This document shows positions 23,101-35,274 of a DNA stretch of 64,000 nt, piece after piece. The notes below the pieces were generated by a model. The model did not search any database, was not told the DNA's origin, and was given only the letters and a program-made list of their open reading frames with translations. The stretch comes from Hevea brasiliensis (taxonomy: Eukaryota; Streptophyta; Magnoliopsida; Malpighiales; Euphorbiaceae): the NCBI RefSeq assembly GCF_030052815.1, contig NC_079494.1, forward strand, positions 39,914,467-39,978,466, given 5' to 3'. Made by a program: the position numbers and the translations under genes. The stretch's first letter is position 1; each line of letters opens with the position of its first letter.

Positions 23101-23324
23101 CACCGTCACTTCCCCTTCGGGTTACTCATCCCTGGGGTTTTGGCTCGTTTAACCTTAGTGTATTTGGTTCCTAAAATTTTTTCTTAATTTTTATGAGCAT
23201 TATTTAGTTTCATTATAACTCCTCACTATAGTCTATTTATAATTTCAAACATTTTAGCTGCCCGGACCAACATTGGTCACTGAAATAGTAGACTGTACGG
23301 ACTAACTAAAGTGAGGATGTTACA
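20176..23324 (-). repeat. 5' LTR of the Gypsy element (3149 bp)
   Basis: The partner of 12202-15330. It begins TGTGACACCCC and ends GAGGATGTTACA on the plus strand and is followed by the ATGAA target copy (23325-23329). It carries the hairpin array at about 21075-21190 and the double hairpin at about 20770-20815. CCGGCAGAGTGCCGG (about 20337-20351) forms a perfect stem. Confidence 0.95.
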
Positions 23325-23329
23325 ATGAA

Positions 23330-23526
23330 AGTGGTAGATCTATATAAGGAGAGTTGTTTTAAACTTATTTTCCTACTTTTAACTAGGATTCTTGAGAGAG
23401 TTTTAAGTCAGAATGGAACTAGGACTTCCAAATCAAATCTAGAGTCTTAGTTAATCTATTTTTCTCTATAAAAAGGGTCCAAAATACATATCTGGAGTAA
23501 TTCAATTCTCTTAAACTCATAGTGGC
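23330..23526 (+). other. Host sequence between two insertions, with TATA-like box
   Basis: A 197-bp sliver between the Gypsy element and the nested solo LTRs. It includes CTCTATAAAAAGGG (TATA-like at about 23467) followed within 60 bp by the insertion site. It probably continues at 35275, since the GTGGC target copies join the two sides. The whole could be the promoter part of an older LTR; this is inference. Confidence 0.4.
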
Positions 23527-26500
23527 TGTAACACCCCTCACCGGTCTACAGTGCAGCCGAGTAAGGCGTGCTACATTCGATACCGGAGCACCTTGTCCTT
23601 TCTTGTCATGTACAAAATTAATTTAATTGTCTATTTAATTATATATATATCTTACGTGTTGAAATTTTTTTTTTATCCCATTTTATTTTTATGGAGACCC
23701 AGACAGAGTCTCCTCTATTTTATTAGTGCACGACGAGTTTCCTTATTTACTTGTTAATAACAATTTATACCCATTTCATCACATCATTTCTCATTACTCA
23801 TATCAATTTTCAAGAAACAAACTTTCATTTCATTTATATCACATTACATACAATAATGTACAATTATTTACAATCCAAAATTTAATTACATATCTCAACA
23901 TGATTTACAATATCTACTTATGTACAGTGATCCAAAATGCAAAATTTAAATGCACATGAGCCCTACCCAAAATGAACTGGTGAGGTGACACTGACTCTGT
24001 AGCAGATTTGATCCTCTCTATCTATACTCTCCTACTACTGCTGCGGCTGTTAGTGGTCTCCTGTACCTACGAGATAGAAAAATCAACGCGCTAAGCATTT
24101 CTGCTTAGTGGTGCAATAATTTGAAATAAAAATAATAAAATAATTGAAATAATTATCCATATACAATTTACTAAATTTTTGAATTAATTACATATTTATA
24201 AAACTTTGGGAGCAACGAATTATCAGGATCTTTTCTGTTCATTTATTCCATGTTAAGTCTTATTACTCTTATCTGTGATCTCTTCATGTAATTTTTTAAA
24301 GTTAAAGTGTATTACTGATATCTGTGCCCAAGTAACCTATGACAGACTATAAAAACTGAATACACGGGAGTATACAAGTTAGACATCCGTATGCCTATCA
24401 TGTATACATCTGTAATGTCAGGCACAAGGCCAGCGGGCAGGCATAAAGTCAGAAATAAAATCAGGCACAATGGCTAACTGGCAGGCATAAAGCCTGTAGA
24501 ATAATCATATCAGACATATATTGTCTATCAATGATTATTCTTGTGGGCAGTACTGCAATCTGTAGTCCCTAATTGGTATACCAATCGATCCAAGCTATAT
24601 AAATGAGTCTAGGTGTATTCTGGGAAAAATAATGTTATTTAATACTCATAGTTTCATTGATTCATGTCATTTTCATGCTTAGCAAGTTATTGTAATTTAT
24701 TTCATCTCATATACCAAATCATATTAGGAACCTTTCTCAAGGTCCAGGTTTAGTATCTTAGATTCACCTAGCAATTTGGCCAAGATGTGGCCCTTATTTG
24801 GCTACACTTCCTCCATGAAAGTTGTTCCTCTATGTCTTGTCTTTGTTTTCCCTTTTAAATCATGTCATTTGAAGTTTTAGAACTCAAGTTATGATCAAAT
24901 AACCATAACTGGTTCATTTCCTAATTCTGGTTCCTTAAATAAGCAGATTTTCGAGTCACACTTTACCTAATTAATTGAATATGTTACAGCCAAAATTAGG
25001 CCTAGTGTTCTTCATAGAAATTGTTACACTATGTCTTATGGTCACTCAAAAATTTAAATTATAATTTTACAAGTTTTTTAGAATTAATTATGACCAAATT
25101 ACTAGCCTAGACTTAAGTACCCTGTGTCTTCAGGGTCCAAGTTTAGGTCAGTGGCTTTGACTCTGCTTTTAGGGTCCTTATGTTCATAATTTGAGGATAA
25201 TGTCTAAAATAAAGTTGGAGCCCTATTTCTCAGGGTTCCAGATCAGTATGGCTCATCCCAATTAGAGTTTCCTAGTGGAAGATATACTATAAAAACTATT
25301 CTGGGTTCAAGTGTAATTTGGTCAAACTCCAGATTTTGATATGTTAATTTCTTCTAATCATTTGACCTAGTTCCTTTGGGTTCTAGGTTTTGGTCAAAAG
25401 ACCAATATAGTAGAACTATGTCTTATAAAAATTTTTCCATTGGTTTCATTGCATTTGAATTTTTATAGACCAAGTTATGGCCATTTTTCCAAAACTGGTG
25501 GGTGAGCTTTAGTCCAGAATTTCTGGACAGTGTTGTTCTAGACAGTTTTATTAACCTAAATTTTACTACCAATTTGATTTAGTTAGAGACATTTCTAGGT
25601 TCTATGTGCTCCATAAAAGTTATGGTCCTATGTCTAAGCTTTCCAATGCCACAAAAATCAGGTCATTTGGAAGTGTCTAGAGGAAATTATGGCCAAATGA
25701 ACATATGGGTTCAGGATTTGGTAGGCCGGATTGGGACAGTAATTAGGTCAAGATTTCGACAGAATTTGGGCATAGTTTCTTTATGAAAAATGGAATATTT
25801 TGGGTCTAGTTTTACCTTCAATTAGCGTCATACCAATTGGAGCTACACAATTTCAGTTATAACTCAAAAAATACACTGGACTCATAGGTTCGAATTTCCT
25901 GCAGGAAAATTACACTCCCAATTTCAATTTTGTCCAACTCCCATACTTCAATTTGGCATACATAGCACTTCAAATGATCAACAATTCATCTCAACATGCT
26001 TAATTTCAAGCCATAATGCAAAAGTACCAAATTAGGTCAAAACCCTAACTCAATATTCCCAACACACTTCCAATGTATATATACTTACCAATCAACATCA
26101 CTAAGCTAATTTATATCAATTAAGAACATCAACTTCCTCTTTACATCATGGCTGCCAAAAATTTAATTCCTCATATACTTGTTATTTTCTTGAATTTTCA
26201 TGTCATACTAACTTGTTTCAACATGCTTACAACACTTAAAGAAGAGAGATAGGGTGATTATTGCACTAACCTTTAGATGTCCACTTCTTAACTTGTGAAA
26301 ACTCTAAGATTCTTCAATTTCTTGGCAGCTAAAGTCTTCTAATGGTGTAGGGATAAATTTTTATGAAGGGACTTAGGGATTTTGGTGGATGGATAAAGAG
26401 AAAATTCAAGCTTAAAGCTTGAAAAACTGGTGGAAGGAATGGTCGTGGAGGTTTCGGCCAAATAGAAAAAAAAAAAGAGAAGAAGATGTAGCTAATTTTT

Positions 26501-29149
26501 CAATAGTTAAATTTATCTCTTTTAAATTCTCTCTTATCTCTTAATAAGCATTTGTTAAGTTCCCATTGGTTACCACTTCTTATGATGTCATTATGACATC
26601 ATAATTAAATTTACATTTCATTCTTTTCCCCTTTTTCCATTTAATATGTCACACCCTACCCCTCTGTAAGGCATAACATGATCTCGTAGTATACCTAATG
26701 AATTACTAACTTCGTCTACTGATAACCCATTAAATACACTATAAGGGATTTTAAAACTTTTCTTACTTCTTTTTTGTAACACCCCTAAGTTCGGTAGTGC
26801 GTTCTACTGTACCGGTGACCAGTGTTGTCCGGACAGCTAGGATGCTTAGAACTACACTTCAATATGAGTGAGGAGACATAAAATAATGAAATACAAGAAA
26901 AGAAAGTACAAGAAAAACAAAGGAAAAATCATAGCAAAGAAATGTAACCGATTAAGTGAGCCGGGAAACCTAGCGATGGGTGACCGCACCGGGAAGTCAC
27001 GGCGTGGACCGTTGACTGGCCTTGGACTGCGGGGAACCCTGGAAAACATTTTTAGGACATAAATAGAACCTTATTAAAGAGTAAATATCATTAGAAAGAT
27101 CAAAGAAAAATTAAATAATTAGTACAAAGAAAAGTGAGAAATCGAAAAACAGACAAAACCCGGTAATACCGAAAAATAGGGAATGCCACCTGAACAGGGG
27201 CATTATGGTCATTTGACATCCCGAAGTATCTTTTGACCTAAATGTCCATTAAAAATAAATAATATTACACTTAGAAAATAAAATGAAAAATTAAATTGGT
27301 GGTACCTAAAGTAAATAGTAGAAATTAAAGGTTAAATGTGGAATAAGTGGGAATTTAACTTATTATATGATTAAATGACTAAGTGGACCACTAAAGGGAT
27401 TAATTAAATACATAGTGGGACATGTGTACACTTAAAATGCAGCTGAATAAGTCATCTTCCTCATTTGCATTCAACTTGCCGAATTGAAGAGTGAAGGAAC
27501 CCACCATTGACGTTTTGCATGAGCTTCTTCTTCTCGCTTCATTTCATCTCTAAATACTTAGGTTCCTTTATGAAAAATGGTCTACACATCACAAGGAAGA
27601 TATTGATACCAATTTTGAGAAGTTTGGTGAAGGTTTAGCAAGTTACAATTAAAGGTAAGTTTGCATTTTTGAGAATTTCTTTGTTAAAGTTTATGTTCAT
27701 GTTATGGGTGTTGGTTTGGTGAAGGAAAATTTTGAGTTTGAAGGGTTATTGTTGTTTTCATTTTGGACAACCATGAGTCACATTTTTGATGAGATATTTG
27801 TGCATATAATTGATGAGAAATGGTGTTGATCATGATGAATTAGTAACCTAGTGAATTATTTCATGTTTATATGGTGATTTATGCACTTGGATGGGAATTG
27901 GTAAATTGGATGGCACTTTGATGTTGAAGAATGGTTTATGCAGCTTGGGGACACTTGAGTAATGGTATATATTGAAGGAAGTGTGGGCAGAATATTGACC
28001 TAGAAGGTTGATGAGATGTATGTAGATTGATATTGTAAAGTGTATGTAAAATTTGTAATGGTTAGGTGTGTTTGTAATGGTAATTAGAAATTGTAATTGT
28101 GAATGATATTTGGTGTGTTGAGGGTAATGGTAATCTGCCCAAAATAATGTTAATGTAAAGTAGATAATGCTTTTGGTAATGTACCAAAACAGATTGGTAG
28201 GGTATGGAAGTAAACTTTGCAAGTTAAATGTGTGTTTGAAGTGGGGTGTGAAAGGCATAGTGAGGGCAGTGTACATTTTAGCCTATAACCTTAAATGTGT
28301 AACCTCAATTGGTATGAGACCAATTTGAGGTGAAACTAGGCACAAAATGTGCCAACTTTCATTGAGAAACCATACCAAAATTCTGCTTGCAAGGTGACCT
28401 AAAAAAAATGACCAATTCGGATTAGGTGCAATTAGGACCTGAAAAATGACCAATTGGGCAGCAGTGAGTGTTTAGGCCATAACTCACTCAAACCAGGTCC
28501 AATTGACCTGAAATTTTAACCATGAATAGTTAAGACCCATACCTACAAGTCTTATGAAGACACCAAAGCCCAGAAATGACCATAAGCAAGTCAAACAACT
28601 TGCACAAGTTCGGGTCCAAAAACTGGCCGAACCAGAATTGACCAATTTGACCTAAAATTGACCTAAAATGGTACCATTTGACCAGCAATAGTATAATGAC
28701 CATAACTCGGTCTACTTAACTCGGATTGACCTGAAATTTTGCCCCGCGTGCAATAAGACCTAGATCTACAAGTTTTTAGTTTCGACCGAGACCAAAACCG
28801 AGGGAACTAGATCGTCGGTTAGGTCAAACCAGATGTCGGAATCCAAAGAATTTGCATTAAAATGCACTAAGCAAGGAAATGACTTTGGTAAAACATACCA
28901 AACCTAAAACCCTATCGAATGTGACATATTAACGACACTAAAACCTAATTTACCTAAAAGCATAGCGAGGGTCGGTATATTAGGTGATTAAGTGAAAAAT
29001 TGAGTTCAGTGCATTATTTACCAAACATTATCGTTAGAGACAATTTAATTTAGTACTGAAACACTTCAAATTGTGTTTCTCAGTTACTAAAGACTCAGGA
29101 AAAGAGAATGAAACACTGAGTCCAGACCAGGGAGACAGTCATCAGAGGT

Positions 29150-29400
29150 TTGTGCACAACGGCTATTGCTTTTGAATTTTTCAATTGAGATAAATATTGA
29201 ATATTTGTATATTATTGTTTTAAATTGTGTTTGTGCACAACAACTATTTCTTTTGAATTTTTCAATTGAAATAAATATTGAATATTTGTATATTATTGTT
29301 TTAAATTGTGTTTGTGCACAACAACTATTTCTTTTGAATTTTTCAATTGAAATAAATATTGACTATTTGTACATTATTGTTTTAAATTGTGGAAATGTGT
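29150..29400 (+). repeat. 81-bp tandem triplication starting at the GTGCACAAC motif
   Basis: Three near-identical 81-bp units, each holding TTTGTGCACAAC, TTTTGAATTTTTCAATTGA and TATTATTGTTTTAAATTGTG. Because 81 is divisible by three, the units also read as an open repeat frame (29166-29423); this is a by-product and not a gene. Other family-A LTRs have the motif once. Confidence 0.85.
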
Positions 29401-30187
29401 TTGAATGGGTATTTATTGCTTGAAAAGCATTGTAAATGATTTGAAACTGTGAGAAATTGTTTGAATGATATTGATGGATACTTATTGCTTAAAAGCATTG
29501 TAAATGGTTTGAAATTGTGGAAAAATTAGTTTAGTGTGATTTGTGAAAATCGAAGTTAATTATGAATTGTGTTGCCATTTTGTGAATGAAATTATGACTT
29601 TGGAAATTTATTGGATTCTCACGAATCATTTGAATAAAATGTTTGGAATTGATTTTGTGTTCACACTTAGTATGACAGTATCGTATCATTCCTTCTCCAA
29701 TTATGGGGTTGTGATCGTTTATTTTCCTGCTCCATTTATGGAGTCGTGATCGTTTATTTTTCTCCCTCTCTGGTTTACCAGTTGAGGTGATCGGATGAGT
29801 ACTCATTATATAGCTAGCTCCCCTTCCTCATTGATTTCGATTAGTGAGGTTGTGATTGCTTTGTCGTGGTGTACAACACGGCATTGATCGGAAATTTGTG
29901 TCATGGCTTAAGTTGTGAATGAATTGGCAACACTGTATTCTTAAATTATTCGACTAAATTGCATTATTATGTATTGTGAGATTGTGAAATTGATTTAAAC
30001 TCTCATTGACATATACTATCTTTTGAATTCAAACATGATCTGACTTATGGAAAATTATTGTGATATTGACAAATGGAGTTTAAATTCTTGTTGACATTTA
30101 TTGTCTTGAATTTAACTATGATTTTAAGTATCCACTATTTACATGACTTATGAATTGTGATTTAAATTGTATTTGGTTAATGTTGTG

Positions 30188-30235
30188 CACCACTGAGACA
30201 TTGTCTCAGCGATAGCTTTTTAATTCTTTATCACA
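30188..30235 (+). other. Conserved tandem double hairpin in LTR
   Basis: CTGAGA-CATTG-TCTCAG followed by GCGATA...TATCAC. Stem 1 is perfect over six pairs, with a different inner pair (A:T) from the sister copies. Confidence 0.6.
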
Positions 30236-31302
30236 GTAGAGAGCAGACAGGCGTGAACTAGTGCATATACCTCCAGCGAGAGATTTTTCGGGTATAATGA
30301 GTATACCAATATTTTGCATTTTGTACTGTAATGTATGACACTGTATGTACATATTGTTTTTGGTTTTGAGCAGTTGTAAATTCAAATTGTACCTTGAAGT
30401 TGTAAAATAATTACGAGCTGTTTTGACTTGTAAAAGCTGTATTATATTTCCTTATCTCAGACTTTGAAAAATTTCTATTGGAATTGAGTTGATAAATTGT
30501 TGTGTTGAGAAATGTATTGAAGTTGAGATTTGGAAAATTATAGAAGTGCTTTTTATAGGTTTTCTGAAGAACTGTTTTGTCCAAAATACAGATGGCACTC
30601 TGCCAAAATTTTTACAGAAATTCCAAATAAACCAAATGAGTTAGTGGATTCACTTCAGTTCACCAAAGTTTTTAACACCGGTAAATAGTGCTCACCACTG
30701 TAAAAGAAGTAAGAAAAGTTTTTAAAATCCCTTATAGTGTATTTAATGGGTTATCAGTAGACGGAGTTGGTAATTCATTAGGTATACTACGGGATCATGT
30801 TATGCCTTACAGAGGGGTAGGGTGTGACATTTTTACAGTGGTGAGCACTATTTACAGGTGTTAAAAATTTTTTTGATCTGAAGTGAAAGAGATAACACAT
30901 TTGAATTATTAGGAATTTCTGTAAAAATTTTGGCGGAGTGCCCTCTGTATTTTGAATAAAACAGTTCTTCAAAAACCTGTAAAAAGCACTTCAATATTTT
31001 TCTCAATCTCAAACTCCAACATAATTCAACACAATATGTTTTTTTAACTCAAATCCACAATAATTTTTCAAAGACTGAGATAAAAGAAATACAGTACAAA
31101 TTTTACAAGCCAAAACAACTCATAATTTACTTTACAACTTCGATGTACAATTTTAATTTACAACTGCTCAAAACCAAGAACACTATATACATACAGTGAA
31201 CATACATTACAGTACAAAATGCAAAATGCGGTATACTCAATATACCCGATGATCTCTCAATGTAGTACTAGCAGCCTAGTCTGCTGCCCTGTCAGTCTGT
31301 CT

Positions 31303-31353
31303 ACCTGCGACAGCAATGAAAAGCTATCGCTGAGTAAAATTTACTCAGTGGTG
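31303..31353 (-). other. Conserved tandem double hairpin in LTR
   Basis: In LTR sense: CTGAGTAA-ATT-TTACTCAG (eight perfect pairs), then GCGATAGC-TTTTCATT-GCTGTCGC (one G-U pair), then AGGTAG. This is the strongest copy of this structure in the window. Confidence 0.65.
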
Positions 31354-31429
31354 CACAATAACAATTTGAAATGCGATACATAAATCTTTTATTGACAATT
31401 CACAAATCAAATAGTTTACAATTCCATTT

Positions 31430-31910
31430 CACAATTTACAAAGTTCATATAACATAAATTTGATCAAATAATTGAGTAATACAATTTTGCCAATCCATAA
31501 CACAATTTGATCAAATAACTGAATAACACGGTTTTGCCAATCCATAACACAATTTGATCAAATAACTGAATAACACGATTTGATCAAATAACTGAATAAT
31601 ACAGTGTTACCGATCGATAACACAATTTAGGCCAAGACACAATTTTTCCACACATGCCGTGTTGTACACCATGACAAGACACACTCACCCCAATAATCGA
31701 AATCAATGAGGGAGGAAGCTAGCTATATAATGAGTACTCATCAAAGCACCTGCAGGCGTTACGTATCGCCGTCCCTGCAAGCCCTTGGGTGGTACCTATC
31801 AGAGCACTTGCAGGCGTTACGTATCGCTATCCCTACAAGCTCCTGAGTTCACTCGTGAGAGTTTCCAAGAATCGTAGACGTTACGTATCGCCGTCCCTAC
31901 TTTGCTCTGA
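31430..31910 (-). repeat. Two local tandem arrays inside a family-A LTR
   Basis: About 31450-31620 holds three to four units of about 47 bp built on TTTGATCAAATAACTGAATA and TTTTGCCAATCCATAACAC. About 31745-31905 holds three units of about 60 bp containing GCGTTACGTATCGCCGTCCC. Its first unit, GCAGG...CCTGC, can fold as a hairpin. The arrays sit just downstream (in sense) of the ATGAGTACTCAT block, where other family-A LTRs carry different hairpins. Confidence 0.75.
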
Positions 31911-32089
31911 TAACACTAAACACATTTTATCTCAAAATTTCCAAAGTCATAATTTCATTCACAAGATGGCAACACAATTCATAATTAACTTCAACTTTCA
32001 CAAATCACACTAAATCAATTTTTCCACAGTTTCAAACCATTTACAATGCTTTTCAAGTAATAAGTATTCATTTAAATACATTTCCATAA

Positions 32090-32400
32090 TTGAAAACAAT
32101 AATATACAAATAGTCATAATTTATTTCAATTGAAAAATTCAAAAGAAATAACTATTGTGCACAAACATAATTTAAAACAATAATGTACAATAGTCATAAT
32201 TCATTTCAATTGAAAAATTCAAAAGGAATAGCCGTTGTGCACAAACACAATTTAAAACTATAATGTTCAATTAAATTTTTAAGTAGAAAATGAGAAGTCA
32301 AAATTATTGTGCACAAACACAATTTAAAACAATAACGTACAAATAATCATAATTTATTTCAATTGAAAAATTCAAAAGAAATAAATATTGTGCAGAAACC
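32090..32400 (-). repeat. Tandem GTGCACAA-containing units in antisense LTR
   Basis: Four diverged units with the TTGTGCACAAAC motif (near 32155, 32236, 32308; the last reads TGTGCAGAAAC near 32390). They correspond to the 81-bp repeats of the inner LTR at 29150-29400. The amplification is therefore shared by these two family-A copies. Confidence 0.75.
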
Positions 32401-35274
32401 TTTGATATATGCCTCTTGGCTCTGACTCAGTGTTTCCTTCCCTTTCCCTGAGTCGTTGCTAACTGAGAAACACAATTTGAAGTGTTTCAGTACTCATTTA
32501 AACAGTCTCTAAGAATAAGGTTCAATAATTAATTTATCGAATTCTATTATTTCCTTAGTCAACCTAATATGTTGACCCTCGATGCATTCTAGGTAAATTA
32601 GGTTTTAATGTTACTAATATGTCACATTTAATAGTCTCTTAGGGTTGGTACACGTTATCAAATTCATTTCTATGTATCTTGCATTTTCTTGCAATTTGCT
32701 GGATTCAGGGATACTAGTTTGACCTAGTCAGACAACCTACTTCCCTCGATTTTCGGGTTTCGGTCAAAACTACAAACTCGTAGATCTATGTCTTATTCCA
32801 CGCAGGGCAAAATTTTAGGTCATTCTGAGTTACGTAGACCAAGTTATGGTCATTTTACTATTGCTGATCAAAATGCATCAAAATTGGTCACTTTAGGTCA
32901 CTTTAGGTCAATTTTGGTTCGGCCAGTTTTTGGACCCGAACTTGTGCAAGCTGTTTGACTTGCTTATGGTCATTTCTGGGCTTTGGTGTCTTCATAAGAC
33001 TTGTAGATATGGGTCTTAACTATTCATGGTCAAAATTTCAGGTCAATTGGACCTGTTTTGAGTGAGTTATAGCCTAAACACTAACTGCTGCCCAAATGGT
33101 CAATTTTCAGGCCTTATTTGCACTTAATCCGGATTTGGTCATTTTTCAAGCTACCTTGCAAGCAGAATTTTGGCAAGCTTCCTTCATGAAAGTTGGCACA
33201 TTTTGTGCCTAGTTTCACTTCCAATTGGTCTCACACCAATTGGAGCTACACACTTAAGGTTCTAGGCCCAAAACACAAACTGCCCTATTGCATTTTATTC
33301 ATAATCATCAAAGATCACCTTTAACCCTTACCAAACTTTACCTTTATGCCATTTCTGGTTTGTACCCTAACCTAAACATATTTCACAACATTTTATTGAT
33401 CATTTTGGCAGCTTATAATCACATTCAACATACACCATTAAGTGCAGAATTTGTCAAGTTCAATTACAACAATTTAACTACCTATTCATGCTCATTTACA
33501 TGTCCAACTTCACACCATCACACATATACCCAAACTGCCATCACAACTAACACAATTCAACATTAATATTCCATCATCCAAACATGAAATAACATCCTTA
33601 TGGTTCACCCAACCAGGCTGCCAATTCATGCATTACATTCCCATAATTTCCAAGCATTCAAATTTCAATACATATTCACATATACTAAGTATACATCACC
33701 CAAATAATTTCCTACACACATAAACATTTAATCAATCCTTTAATCCACCATATACAAGCAAAAATAAACTGCCCTTAAAGAGTTTTCATGGCTGCCAAAA
33801 ATAAACATCTTCCTTAGAACATCAAACTCCAAAAATTCTTCTCACAATTCAAGTACCCATAACCTCCTTACTAACTTTAATGAAGCACTAAACAAAAACT
33901 CAAACTTACCACTTTGGAAACTCTTCAAAATCTCTCCAAAACTTGTTCTTCTTTCTGCCTATCTATTGCCCAAGCTATGTAGAGCAACTTTAATGAAGAG
34001 AACTTGTGAAGATCATGGCTTGAAGGTGGTGTTTTTGCCCTTGCATGGTGGACACCATGGATGCTTCCATGGAAGAGAATTTCGGCTGGAATTTTAAGAA
34101 GTGAGGAAAAAGGTGATCTTCTGTCCAAATAAAGAGATAATGGTCCACTTTGATAGGTGAGTGGAGCACTAACCTTAATCTAATATTAATTTAATCTTAA
34201 CTTTTATTTTCCCACCTTTAACTCTCCATTTTTGCTATTTACATTAGGTACCACTAATATATTTTTTTATGACATTTTTCAAGTGTAATATCATTTATTT
34301 TTAATGGACATTTAGGTCAAAAGACAACTCGGGATGTTAAATGACCACAATGCCCCTGTTCGGGTTGCATTCCCGATTTTTCAGTAATACCGGGTTTTGT
34401 TCGTTTTTCGATTTCTCACTTTTCTTTGTACTAATTAATTAATTTTTCTCAGATATTTCTAATGGTATTTGTACTTCAATTGATGTCTCTTTAAGTTCTA
34501 AAAATATTTTCCAGGGTTCCCCGCGGTCCAGGGCTAGTCAACGGTCCACGCCGTGACTTCCCGGTGCGGTCACCCATCACTAGGGTTCTTGGCTCGCTTA
34601 ACTTGGTTACATTTCTTTGCTATTATTTTTCCTTTGTTTTTCTTGTATTTACTTTTCTTGTATTTCATTATTTTATGTCTCCTCACTCATATCGAAGTGT
34701 AGTTCTAGGCATCCTAGCTCTCCGGGCAACACTGGTCACCGGAACAATAGAACGCACTACCAAACATAGGGGTGTTACATAATAATTCATGTTTTAATTT
34801 ATTTTTAATATTTTATTCTCTCTCATTTTGACTAACATTTAGGTCAAAATTCAACTCTAGGGTTGAAATGACCAAAATGCCCCTTATTGAGTTTATCGGT
34901 TTATTTTTATCTGTATCGATTAATAAATTTTTCTGAATTTTCTTTGATATTTTTAATATCATTTATATCTCAATAAATCTTTAATTAGGTCCTAAAAATT
35001 ATTTCCCTAGGGTTCCTCGTGGGTCTGGGGTCAGCAATTATCTTTGCAGTCGTTTCCCGATGAGTTCACCCATTGCTGTGACCCTGGCTCGTTTAACTCA
35101 TTTGCAATTCATTTCTTTTATTTTTCCTTAATTTTTCTTGGTCTTTATTCAATCAATTTATGCCTCCTCACTCTAGTTTGAGTGTAGTTCCAAACATCCT
35201 AGCTGTGCGAATAGACATTAGTCATCAGAACAGTAAAATATACGGACTACCTAAAGTGAGGGCGTTACAGTGGC

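Larger units (their letters stand above)
12202..23324 (-). mobile_element. Complete Ty3/Gypsy chromovirus-like element (family B)
   Basis: An 11,123-bp element in reverse orientation with everything a full-length copy needs: 5-bp target duplications (ATGAA), two ~3.1-kb LTRs, a primer-binding site against initiator-Met tRNA, a polypurine tract, and a 4.8-kb interior. The interior encodes, in one frame, gag, protease, reverse transcriptase, RNase H, integrase and a chromodomain-like tail. The order and the tail fit the Tekay/Del group of chromoviruses; that assignment comes from family knowledge. About 13 differences in the first ~200 bp of the two LTRs suggest an old insertion. Twelve in-frame stops make it incapable of expressing full Gag-Pol. 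Confidence 0.95.
26775..30829 (+). mobile_element. Solo LTR, family A, innermost of nest, TSD TTTTT
   Basis: A complete 4055-bp sense LTR, from TGTAACACCCCTAAGTTCGG to GGTAGGGTGTGACA. It is flanked by TTTTT at 26770-26774 and 30830-30834. Joining the flanks rebuilds an uninterrupted stretch of the antisense LTR, matching the corresponding region of the inner LTR itself (about 30690-30720), which confirms both ends. It is the youngest of the three nested insertions. Short open frames inside it have no domain. Confidence 0.96.
26647..34779 (-). mobile_element. Solo LTR, family A, middle of nest, TSD TAATA
   Basis: An antisense family-A LTR. The plus strand begins TGTCACACCCTACCCCTCTG and ends CATAGGGGTGTTACA. 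TAATA is present at 26642-26646 and again at 34780-34784. Its own sequence is 26647-26774 plus 30835-34779 (about 4.07 kb net). It is interrupted near its 3' end by a sense copy of the same family (26775-30829). Local tandem repeats at 31430-31910 and 32090-32400 are peculiar to it. Confidence 0.95.
23527..35269 (-). mobile_element. Solo LTR, family-B-like, outermost of three nested LTRs, TSD GTGGC
   Basis: The plus strand runs from TGTAACACCCCTCACCGGTC to GTGAGGGCGTTACA. Identical GTGGC copies sit at 23522-23526 and 35270-35274. Its own sequence is 23527-26646 and 34785-35269, about 3.6 kb net. It is diverged from the 12202-23324 LTRs but keeps the double-hairpin position (CTAAGCA-GAAA-TGCTTAG in sense, 24090-24115) and a hairpin array (CAGGCATAAAGCCTG, AGACATATATTGTCT, about 24483-24530). 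It is the oldest of the three nested insertions. Confidence 0.93.

Noticed and set aside
29166..29423. Open frame encoding three identical 27-residue units
   Set aside because: It is the by-product of an 81-bp DNA repeat in an LTR; the antisense LTR's copy of the repeat does not keep the frame.
33288..33566. His/Thr-rich 92-codon frame
   Set aside because: Lies inside the antisense family-A LTR; its counterpart in the sense LTR (51478-51681 region) is interrupted.
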